From Pseudomonadota bacterium (lineage in GTDB: Bacteria > Pseudomonadota > Gammaproteobacteria > Steroidobacterales > Woeseiaceae): a DNA stretch of 13,231 nt. Positions 7,397 to 13,231 of the stretch are shown in pieces. The notes beneath the pieces were generated by a model. That model was given only the letters and a program-made list of their open reading frames with translations. It was not told the origin of the DNA and did no database searches. Position 1 is the first letter of the stretch, and each line of letters starts with the position of its first letter. Location: assembly GCA_022567775.1 (NCBI GenBank), contig JADFGH010000012.1, forward strand, positions 1 through 13,231, read 5' to 3'. A program made the translations under genes and the position numbers.

Positions 7397-7986
7397 AGCG
7401 CGGTTTCGATCCCGGTGCCGGCGAGATCTTCCGGCGAGTTGATGTTGTGCAGCGCGCCCGGATTAGGTTGTGCCAGCAATCTTGTATCCGAATCAATCAG
7501 CATCTTACGTGGGCAAATTATTCCCTTGCTTACGAAATTTAAAATCAGCGCCCGGGAATCGGGACGGTATATCGCGCATAAGGGTTCGGGAAGGTCGTCA
7601 AGAATGCTTTTATACGCCGTAATGGGATGCTCCGCGGAACATTCTTCTAACAGGTAGCCGATGGTCGCGTGGTCAATGTTTGGCAGATCGCAGGCGAGAA
7701 CCAGCCAGCTGACCTCGTTGTTCGAATCCATTGCCGACAGGATGCCGGCAACCGGACCCATGTCTTCATAGCGGTCCACTATCTGCTCGAATTTTCTGCG
7801 TTCGGCGTCATCAGCCTGAGCGGCGCGGGTCGATACAAATACACGATCCACGTGCTCTGCAAGCAGGCCAACGGCACGACTCAATTGGGTCTCGCCATCC
7901 TGCACCAGCAGTGCTTTATCGCTGCCCATGCGCCTGCTTTTGCCACCGGCGAGGACCAGCCCCCATACTGCTTCAGGCGCTGTCAT
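7393..7986 (-). CDS. mobA: Molybdenum cofactor guanylyltransferase MobA
   Basis: MobA transfers GMP from GTP to molybdenum-bound molybdopterin, making the guanine dinucleotide form used by DMSO-reductase-type enzymes. The 197-residue protein has the NTP signature LAGGKSRRMGSDKALL at 12-27, DMGPVAGIL at 75-83, the metal-binding ACDLP at 98-102 (Asp100), and the typical C-terminal motif NINSPEDL. The length is normal. Its start lies inside the last codons of moaC (14-base overlap), and its stop overlaps the moaD start, so it is embedded in the operon. No strong ribosome binding site is visible, which suggests translational coupling to moaC. Specificity for GTP rather than CTP is inferred from the overall fit to MobA and the presence of a separate MocA-like protein. 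Confidence 0.93.
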   Translation of the reverse strand: MTAPEAVWGLVLAGGKSRRMGSDKALLVQDGETQLSRAVGLLAEHVDRVFVSTRAAQADDAERRKFEQIVDRYEDMGPVAGILSAMDSNNEVSWLVLACDLPNIDHATIGYLLEECSAEHPITAYKSILDDLPEPLCAIYRPDSRALILNFVSKGIICPRKMLIDSDTRLLAQPNPGALHNINSPEDLAGTGIETAL

Positions 7987-8455
7987 CGTGATACTCGTGC
8001 TTGCCGCCCGTCTTCGAAATCAGGCGCGTCTGGCTAATCGTAATCTGGTGCGAAAGCGCTTTGCACATATCGTAAACAGTCAACGCCGCGACAGATGCGC
8101 CGGTGAGTGCCTCCATCTCAACGCCGGTTCGATGATGCACTTTGCAGTGACAATCGATGACGACCCGCTTTTTCTCATCCAGCTCAATCGTAATTTTGCA
8201 ATTGTCCAGTCCAAGCGGGTGACAGAACGGGATCAGTTCGTGCGTGCGTTTTGCCGCCATCACACCCGCGATAATCGCCGTAACAAACACCGGCCCTTTG
8301 GCGGTTTCGATATCGCCGCCAGAAAAACGGCCGGCAACGTCGGCTGGAAACTCGACCATGGTCCGGGCATGCGCGGTCCGGTCGGTCGCCTTCTTGTGAC
8401 TGACATCGACCATGGTCGGCCGATTGCCCTTGTCGATATGGCTGAGTTTGCTCAC
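7973..8455 (-). CDS. moaC: Cyclic pyranopterin monophosphate synthase MoaC
   Basis: MoaC converts the 3',8-cyclo-GTP product of MoaA into cPMP. The 160-residue protein carries the hallmark motifs IPFCHPLGLDNCKI (from residue 75), KVHHRTGVEMEALTGASVAALTVYDMCKA (105-133, in two halves around GVEMEALTG) and LISKTGGK at 145-152. Asp129 and Lys132 correspond to the catalytic Asp128 and Lys131 of the Escherichia coli enzyme. The start is a GTG at 8455. It was chosen because the N-terminus MSKLSHID...MVDVS lines up with E. coli MoaC from its first residue; an in-frame ATG at 8413 would remove that conserved stretch. It lies 8 bases after the moaA stop. Confidence 0.96.
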   Translation of the reverse strand: MSKLSHIDKGNRPTMVDVSHKKATDRTAHARTMVEFPADVAGRFSGGDIETAKGPVFVTAIIAGVMAAKRTHELIPFCHPLGLDNCKITIELDEKKRVVIDCHCKVHHRTGVEMEALTGASVAALTVYDMCKALSHQITISQTRLISKTGGKHEYHDDSA

Positions 8456-8463
8456 CGCTTTGT

Positions 8464-9561
8464 CTACCCGCCCATGCGGTACATTTCGACTTTGTTGATC
8501 AACGGCTGCTCTGCCGGTTCCAGTGCCCGCAATTCGCTGTAGCGGTCTTTTCGCTCAGTCCAGACGTTCCTCAGAATATCTGCAAGTTCCGTATCGCTGG
8601 CGCCGTTTCGGATCGGCTCCTTAAGGCTCAGGCCGGCAGTCGCGAACAGGCAGGTATATAAAGTGCCGTCAGCCGACAGTCGCGCCCTGCTGCAAGCGCC
8701 GCAGAACGGTTCCGTCACCGAAGAAATGAAGCCGACTTCACCTTCACCATCCAGGTACTTGTAACGCCTGGCGACTTCACCGGCATAATTCCGGCCGACG
8801 GCACGTAGTGGCCAGCGCGCCTGAATCATTTTTAACAGGTCCAGCGACGGCACTACCTGTTCCAGCTTCCAGCCATTGCGGCTGCCGACGTCCATGTATT
8901 CGATCAGCCGCACGATATGGCCGCTGCCGCGGAAGTGGTCGAGCACATCCAGCACCGTATGGTCATTCACGCCGCGCTGCACGACGACATTGATTTTGAT
9001 CGGTGTCAGACCGGCTTTCTCCGCCGCCTCGATTCCCTCGAGGACTTTGGACAATTCGCCACGGTTTCCACTCATGTGGCGGAATATGTCCTCATCCATA
9101 CTGTCGAGACTGATGGTCACGCGGTGCAGACCCGCATCCGCGAGCGACTGGGCAACGGGTGCCAGCAAGACTCCGTTGGTCGTAAGCGCCAGATCATCGA
9201 CACCCTGTAGTTTGCTCAATTGAGTGATCAGGCCAGCGACTTTCTTGTCCAGCAGTGGTTCGCCACCGGTCAGTCTCAGCTTGCTGACGCCCAGGCCAAC
9301 CGCAATTGCGGCGATCCTGAAGATCTCGTCGTGGCTGAGCCGCTGATGGCGGGTCAGGAACTGGTAGTCCTTGTGAAATTCCGCTTCGGGCATGCAGTAG
9401 GGACAGCGGAAATTACATCGGTCCAGCAGCGATATCCGCAGGTCCTGCAACGGTCGGCCGAAGGTATCCCTGACCTCGGGAGCCGCCTGCGTTATGTTAT
9501 GTGCGGTCGTGAGTTTGGAAGGCATCCCGCCATTCTGCCCGAATACGGGGTCGTGTGACAC
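8464..9561 (-). CDS. moaA: GTP 3',8-cyclase MoaA (radical SAM)
   Basis: MoaA uses two 4Fe-4S clusters and S-adenosylmethionine to cyclise GTP, the first step of molybdenum cofactor synthesis. The radical SAM cluster motif is CNFRCPYC (Cys49, Cys53, Cys56), followed by LTGGEPLL at 97-104. The C-terminal GTP-binding cluster is carried by Cys287, Cys290 and Cys304 in CGACSRARLSADGTLYTC. The protein ends in the conserved Gly-Gly (364-365), needed for activity in known MoaA. The 365-residue length assumes the GTG at 9561. A start at the ATG at 9525 (residue 13) is possible; neither has a good ribosome binding site, and homology begins only around residue 30. The gene follows the TSUP permease by 21 bases, so the two are probably co-transcribed. 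Confidence 0.96.
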   Translation of the reverse strand: MSHDPVFGQNGGMPSKLTTAHNITQAAPEVRDTFGRPLQDLRISLLDRCNFRCPYCMPEAEFHKDYQFLTRHQRLSHDEIFRIAAIAVGLGVSKLRLTGGEPLLDKKVAGLITQLSKLQGVDDLALTTNGVLLAPVAQSLADAGLHRVTISLDSMDEDIFRHMSGNRGELSKVLEGIEAAEKAGLTPIKINVVVQRGVNDHTVLDVLDHFRGSGHIVRLIEYMDVGSRNGWKLEQVVPSLDLLKMIQARWPLRAVGRNYAGEVARRYKYLDGEGEVGFISSVTEPFCGACSRARLSADGTLYTCLFATAGLSLKEPIRNGASDTELADILRNVWTERKDRYSELRALEPAEQPLINKVEMYRMGG

Positions 9562-9582
9562 TGTATAACTACTAATGGGCTG

Positions 9583-10329
9583 TCAGGAAAGCCACAGCAA
9601 GCGCACAGAAACAACCAGGATGACCAGGCCGGTCAGCCGCCGAATATGTGATGCCTGAATCCAGTTGGCGCCTGCGCGACTGCCAAGCTGGCCGCCGATC
9701 AGGACTGCCAGCGGTAGCAGCAGGTAGGTGACGTCGAGTAATTCCCCGGCGCGCTCACCGAGCTTGACGAGTTGCCCGGCGAGTCCGGCCAGGGAATTGA
9801 CCAGGATGAACAGGGAGCAGGTTGCTGCGACCGTTTTTGCCTCTGCAAGACGAGTGAGGTGCAGGACCGGCGCCAGGTAAATGCCGCCACCAATGCCGGT
9901 GATTCCTGCCAGCCCACCCAGCAATAAACCAAGTCCGAGGCTGACTGGCATAGCGGTTTGCGGGACGAACTCACGCTCTTTACGCCACCGCCGGTCCAGT
10001 AGCATCAAAAGCCCGGATACCAATAGCGCCAGCCCCAAAATCTGCAGGAAACTGGACTCGTCAAGTCGCAGGTAACCACCCAGGAATGCGGCCGGTACAG
10101 AGGTGGCAATCAACGGGGCCGCGAAACGCAGGTTCAGATGACCCGCCTTCGCAAAATGATAAACACCGCCAGAAACCACAACGAGATTGCATAGCAGTGA
10201 AACCGGCGGTACGAGTTCCCAGTAAAGCCCCGATTCGATCAGGATCGCCGTATAGGTCGAGCCACCGCCAAAACCGACCGATGCGTAGAGGAAGGCGACT
10301 GCAATGAACGCAAGCGCAGTCAAATACAT
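9583..10329 (-). CDS. TSUP (TauE/SafE) family membrane permease
   Basis: This 248-residue protein is a TSUP-family transporter (Pfam TauE), a group linked to export or import of sulfite, sulfoacetate and other small anions. It is strongly hydrophobic, with about seven to eight predicted membrane helices. The two family repeats each carry a glycine-rich motif: VGFGGGSTYTA at 18-28 and GITGIGGGIYLAPVL at 142-156. A cytoplasmic basic loop, RRWRKERE, sits between the halves near residue 115. The length is typical. An excellent AAGGAGG at 10339-10345 lies 9 nt before the ATG. It is the first gene of the molybdenum cofactor operon, 21 bases before moaA. The substrate is unknown; sulfite, which molybdoenzymes often handle, or an oxyanion such as molybdate would fit, but neither is shown. 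Confidence 0.9.
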   Translation of the reverse strand: MYLTALAFIAVAFLYASVGFGGGSTYTAILIESGLYWELVPPVSLLCNLVVVSGGVYHFAKAGHLNLRFAAPLIATSVPAAFLGGYLRLDESSFLQILGLALLVSGLLMLLDRRWRKEREFVPQTAMPVSLGLGLLLGGLAGITGIGGGIYLAPVLHLTRLAEAKTVAATCSLFILVNSLAGLAGQLVKLGERAGELLDVTYLLLPLAVLIGGQLGSRAGANWIQASHIRRLTGLVILVVSVRLLWLS

Positions 10330-10543
10330 GTGAGCGTGCCTCCTTGTTAAACCCTAGGTCGGACGCCTGAATTGCGCTCTGGTGCGGCGCAACATCGCCC
10401 GCTATACTGCTGCCCGCGTTTCCGCCACCATGAAATCCCACAGGGGGCGGTGATGTTAACCTGCAACATCATTTGCTAACAACAGCCACAGCAGTGTCGA
10501 GGGCTGCTGCCCGGGCCCACTCGAAATTGCTTCAGGCGAGACT
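10330..10543. promoter_or_regulatory. Divergent promoter region between TSUP and acyl-CoA dehydrogenase genes
   Basis: This 214-base region must serve the cofactor operon on the minus strand and the dehydrogenases on the plus strand. TATACT at 10403-10408 is a good plus-strand -10 element, though no convincing -35 precedes it. The same bases read TATAGC on the other strand, a weaker -10 candidate for the TSUP operon. A perfect inverted repeat at 10451-10471 lies between these sites and the dehydrogenase start. A second, shorter inverted repeat (CAGCAG at 10489-10494, CTGCTG at 10504-10509) lies further on. I looked on the minus strand for a molybdenum cofactor riboswitch and could not recognise one. 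Confidence 0.45.
10451..10471. promoter_or_regulatory. Perfect 7-7-7 inverted repeat, candidate operator
   Basis: TGATGTT (10451-10457) and AACATCA (10465-10471) are exact inverted copies around the 7-base spacer AACCTGC. The 21-base size and the spacing of about 1.4 helical turns between arm centres fit a dimeric repressor site, such as those of TetR- or GntR-type regulators of fatty acid genes. It lies 43-63 bases downstream of the candidate -10 TATACT and 72 bases before the dehydrogenase ATG. Repression of the dehydrogenase pair is the simplest reading. An RNA hairpin in the leader is an alternative. Confidence 0.4.
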
Positions 10544-11746
10544 ATGAATGTAAACCTTACCGAAGACGAAATTGCGTTCCGCGATGAAGTCAGAAAATTC
10601 TTCGCCGAGAAATATCCGGCAGACCTTCGCATAAAACAGGACCAGGGCATCACGCTGCGTCGCGAAGATACGATTCGCTGGCAGAAAATACTTTATGAGC
10701 AGGGTTGGTTCGCCGTGAACTGGCCGGAAGAATATGGCGGCACCGGCTGGACGCCCATCCAGAAATATCTTTTCGCCAATGAAATGGCTGCGGCAAACGC
10801 GCCTGTCATCGTGCCGTTCGGCGTTGCGATGGTCGGCCCGGTGATTTACACATTTGGATCAGATGAACAAAAGCAACGATTCCTGCCCGACATCCTGGCC
10901 AGCAACGTCTGGTGGTGCCAGGGATACTCCGAGCCCGGGTCCGGCTCGGATCTCGCATCGCTCAAAACGAAGGCCGATCGTGAAGGTGACCACTACGTCG
11001 TCAATGGCACCAAGACGTGGACCACGCTTGGACATCTGGCTGACTGGATCTTTTGTCTTGTGCGCACGACCAGCGATGTCGCGAGGCGTCAGGAAGGTAT
11101 TAGTTTTCTCCTGATCGAGATGAGCACGCCCGGCGTCTCCGTCAAACCGATTATCACGATCGAGGGCGATCACGAAGTGAACGAAGTCCATTTCGACAAT
11201 GTCAGCGTGCCGGTCGAAAACCTGGTCGGCGAGGAAGGCAAAGGCTGGACCTACGGCAAGGTATTGTTGCAGCACGAACGGACCAACACCGCCGGCGTTG
11301 CCAGATCCAAATACCGGCTCGACAACTTGAAGGAGAAAGCGGCCCAGTCAATTCATGACGCCGCACCGCTGATGAGTGACCGGAATTTCGCCCGCAAGGT
11401 CGCGGCGGTCGAAATCGAACTGAAAGCGCTCGAATACACCGATCTGCGCACACTCGCCGCTGTCGCAACTGGCAAGGCGCCAGGGCCGGAATCTTCGATT
11501 CTCAAGATCAAGGGCACAGAAATACAGCAATCGATCGACGCCCTGTTCGTCGAGGCCGCCGGTTACTACGCCTTGCCCTATGTACCGGAGCAGTACGTAG
11601 TCGATTTTCCGGATGAAGACCGCATAGGTTACGGGGCGGAAACGAAATCATCGCTGCGCTACTTCAACAATCGCAAGGCAACGATTTACGCCGGCTCGAA
11701 TGAAATACAAAAAAACATCATCGCCAAGCATGTGCTAGACCTTTAG
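10544..11746 (+). CDS. Acyl-CoA dehydrogenase, PimC-like large subunit
   Basis: The 400-residue flavoprotein oxidises an acyl-CoA to the trans-2-enoyl-CoA. It has the N-terminal helical domain (about 6-116, with WPEEYGGTGWT at 60-70), the FAD/substrate motif GYSEPGSGSDLASL at 127-140, and the C-terminal domain ending IYAGSNEIQKNIIAKHVLDL. The C-terminus and length match the large subunit of pimeloyl-CoA dehydrogenase (PimC) and its relatives. The usual catalytic glutamate of short- and medium-chain enzymes (IYEGT) is replaced by Ala383. Glu245 in LLQHERTNTAG lies where isovaleryl- and long-chain-type enzymes carry their base. The ribosome binding site is only partial (AGGCGAG). The second dehydrogenase starts 10 bases after its stop, as in two-subunit enzymes. 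The substrate is inferred to be a dicarboxylyl- or similar acyl-CoA. Confidence 0.92.
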   Translation: MNVNLTEDEIAFRDEVRKFFAEKYPADLRIKQDQGITLRREDTIRWQKILYEQGWFAVNWPEEYGGTGWTPIQKYLFANEMAAANAPVIVPFGVAMVGPVIYTFGSDEQKQRFLPDILASNVWWCQGYSEPGSGSDLASLKTKADREGDHYVVNGTKTWTTLGHLADWIFCLVRTTSDVARRQEGISFLLIEMSTPGVSVKPIITIEGDHEVNEVHFDNVSVPVENLVGEEGKGWTYGKVLLQHERTNTAGVARSKYRLDNLKEKAAQSIHDAAPLMSDRNFARKVAAVEIELKALEYTDLRTLAAVATGKAPGPESSILKIKGTEIQQSIDALFVEAAGYYALPYVPEQYVVDFPDEDRIGYGAETKSSLRYFNNRKATIYAGSNEIQKNIIAKHVLDL

Positions 11747-11756
11747 GAAACAGGGA

Positions 11757-12890
11757 ATGGATTTTTCGATCAGTGAAGAGCAATCGATGCTCGCCGACAG
11801 CGTCTCGAAGTTTATGGAGAACGACTATGATTTCGAGCGGCGGCAAAAAATAGCCGAGAGCGATGATGGTTACAGCAAGAAACTCTGGCAGACCTTTGCG
11901 GAACTGGGATGGACAGCAGTACCGTTTGCCGAAGACGATGGCGGGCTGGGCGGAGGCCCGGTCGAACTGATGTTGATGATGGAACAGTTCGGTCGCGGAC
12001 TTGTTATAGAACCCTATCTTGCAAACGTCGTGCTGGCCGGCGGAATCCTGCGACGCTCGGCGAACGCCGGGCAAAAATCGCGGTGGCTGACTCCGTTGAT
12101 CGAGGGAAATTTACAGACCGCACTGGCATTTGCTGAGCCACAGGGGCGATTCAATATCGCGGATATCAAAACCACTGCGCAACGAGACGGCAAGGGATTT
12201 ATCCTCAGCGGCAACAAGACCTGTGTATTAAATGGCGGCGCTGCAGAAATTCTCGTCATTCCCGCAAGAACGTCGGGCGAGCAAACGGATGAGGATGGCA
12301 TCACGCTGTTCGCAATTGCCGCCGACTCCGCCGGCATCAATCGCCAGGCATATGCAACCGTCGATGCGCAGCAGGCTGCCGACATTACGCTGCGCGATGT
12401 CAAGGCTGATGCCGCTGCAGTTCTCGGAGAAATCGGCCAGGGATTCGATACGCTGCAGGATGTGGTGGACGAGGCAACGCTGGCTGTATGCGCGGAAGCC
12501 GTTGGAATCATGCGTACGATGCACGACAAGACGGTCGAGTATTCCAAGATCCGTGTGCAATTCGGCGTGCCAATCGGCAGCTTCCAGGCATTGCAACATC
12601 GAATGGTTGAGACCTTAATGGCCTGTGAACAAAGTCAGTCGCTGTTGATGTGGGCGGTCATGCTCGATACCGCTAATAAAGCAGGCACACAACGAGCCGT
12701 GAGCGCGATAAAGTACCAGATCGGCACTGCGGGAATTAATGTCGCACGAGAAGCGGTACAGATCCACGGCGGCATGGGCATGACCTGGGAACTCGATATC
12801 TCTCACTATTTCAAGCGTATGACTGCGATCGACCTGCTGTTCGGAAACGCCGACTATCACCTCGACCGCTACGTACGATTGTCCAATTGA
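11757..12890 (+). CDS. Acyl-CoA dehydrogenase, PimD-like small subunit
   Basis: The 377-residue protein is of the acyl-CoA dehydrogenase family and closely resembles PimD, the small subunit of pimeloyl-CoA dehydrogenase. The PimD-type N-terminus MDFSISEEQSML, the segments VPFAEDDGGLGGGPVE (55-70) and LVIEPYLANVVLAGGILRR (82-100), and the C-terminal VQIHGGMGMTWELDISHYFKR (335-354, broken around GGMGM) are recognisable. At the position of the usual IYEGT glutamate it reads LFGNAD (361-366). At the alternative helix position it has Ala240, so it appears to lack a catalytic base of its own. The ribosome binding site AGGA overlaps the stop codon of the preceding gene with an 8-nt spacer, so the pair is translationally linked. 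It probably forms a heteromer with the 10544-11746 product. Confidence 0.92.
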   Translation: MDFSISEEQSMLADSVSKFMENDYDFERRQKIAESDDGYSKKLWQTFAELGWTAVPFAEDDGGLGGGPVELMLMMEQFGRGLVIEPYLANVVLAGGILRRSANAGQKSRWLTPLIEGNLQTALAFAEPQGRFNIADIKTTAQRDGKGFILSGNKTCVLNGGAAEILVIPARTSGEQTDEDGITLFAIAADSAGINRQAYATVDAQQAADITLRDVKADAAAVLGEIGQGFDTLQDVVDEATLAVCAEAVGIMRTMHDKTVEYSKIRVQFGVPIGSFQALQHRMVETLMACEQSQSLLMWAVMLDTANKAGTQRAVSAIKYQIGTAGINVAREAVQIHGGMGMTWELDISHYFKRMTAIDLLFGNADYHLDRYVRLSN

Positions 12891-12900
12891 TTAGACGGCG

Positions 12901-13231
12901 ATGACTGACTGGCAGCCTTCGGGCGTAATCACGATTACGACCGATTTCGGCCACAAAGGCCCGTTTGCCGCTGTCATGAAGGGCGTGATTCTCACGCGAT
13001 TTCGCGAAGCCACCGTGATCGACCTCGCGCACGATATTCCGGCGCACTGGCCGCCTGAGGCAGGATTCTGGATCAGCCGTTCGTATCAGTACTTCCCGCC
13101 AGGCACCGTGCATGTGGCGATTGTCGACCCGGGCGTAGGCACCGACCGGAATATTTTGATCGTCGAACACGACGGGCACATTTTTCTGGCGCCCGACAAT
13201 GGCCTGCTGGCGCCATTGCTCGAAGGTGCCG
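12901..13231 (+). CDS. SAM hydrolase (adenosine-forming), DUF62 family, N-terminal part
   Basis: The first 110 codons of this gene are present before the right edge. The sequence matches the SAM hydroxide adenosyltransferase family, which hydrolyses S-adenosylmethionine to adenosine and methionine and is related to SAM-dependent fluorinase and chlorinase. The family motifs appear in order: TTDFGHKGPFAAVMKGV at 13-29 (Asp15), DLAHDIPAHWPPEAGFW at 41-57, GTVHVAIVDPGVG at 68-80 with Asp76 and Arg83, and APDNGLL at 97-103. Asp76 and Arg83 keep the spacing of the Asp-Arg pair of the catalytic Asp-Arg-His triad; the His would lie beyond the window. It starts 10 bases after the dehydrogenase stop, with no strong ribosome binding site. 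Its link to the dehydrogenases is unclear and may be only co-orientation. Confidence 0.9.
   Translation, partial: MTDWQPSGVITITTDFGHKGPFAAVMKGVILTRFREATVIDLAHDIPAHWPPEAGFWISRSYQYFPPGTVHVAIVDPGVGTDRNILIVEHDGHIFLAPDNGLLAPLLEGA

Noticed and set aside
10330..10460. A molybdenum cofactor riboswitch upstream of the TSUP-moaA operon
   Set aside because: The minus strand of this leader was inspected and the conserved stems and purine motifs of that RNA could not be recognised. A covariance search would be decisive.
1..13231. A CRISPR array, tRNA, insertion sequence or phage-like island
   Set aside because: No regularly spaced direct repeats, cloverleaf-like sequence, transposase or integrase was seen, and neighbouring genes look compositionally alike.

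Overview
The window reads as ordinary chromosomal DNA from a moderately GC-rich gammaproteobacterium. The evidence is the codon usage and family types, two outer-membrane-type lipoproteins, and a REP-like inverted repeat pair of the Pseudomonas/Xanthomonadales kind. By eye the genes most resemble marine or sediment groups such as Woeseiaceae or Xanthomonadales relatives, but that placement is a guess. No tRNA, rRNA, CRISPR array, transposase, integrase or phage gene is visible. Coding density is high, and the largest gap is 272 bases (2434-2705).

Layout. The left edge (1-114, minus) holds the N-terminus of a small PLDc_N-type membrane protein. Just upstream of it in the same direction is a large lipoprotein-type Ntn-hydrolase of the penicillin/AHL acylase family (136-2433, minus). 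Divergent from the acylase is an unrecognised lipoprotein (2706-3587, plus). Then come a MaoC-type hydratase (3665-4168, minus) and an AMP-forming acyl-CoA ligase (4376-5914, minus). A short divergent region with a good promoter separates the ligase from a MocA-like cytidylyltransferase (6007-6588, plus).

From 6697 to 10329, all on the minus strand, is a compact molybdenum-cofactor operon. Its transcription order is TSUP permease, moaA, moaC, mobA, moaD, moaE, with short gaps or overlaps throughout. Together these genes cover GTP to cPMP (MoaA, MoaC), cPMP to molybdopterin (MoaD, MoaE) and guanylylation (MobA). The neighbouring MocA would supply the cytidylylated form. Sulfuration, molybdate insertion and the Mo enzymes themselves are not in the window. 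The convergent gap between mocA and moaE carries the REP-like pair.

On the far side of the TSUP promoter region, a plus-strand pair of acyl-CoA dehydrogenases resembling PimC/PimD (10544-11746 and 11757-12890) probably forms a heteromeric enzyme. A truncated SAM hydrolase (DUF62 family) follows at the right edge.

Taken together, the ligase, hydratase and two dehydrogenases give activation, dehydrogenation and hydration steps for a carboxylic or dicarboxylic acid. The substrate cannot be read from the sequence. I see no clearly novel system. The points most worth a second look are the split active-site residues of the dehydrogenase pair, the full AHL-acylase catalytic set in a predicted lipoprotein, the permease leading the cofactor operon, and a perfect inverted repeat upstream of the dehydrogenases.
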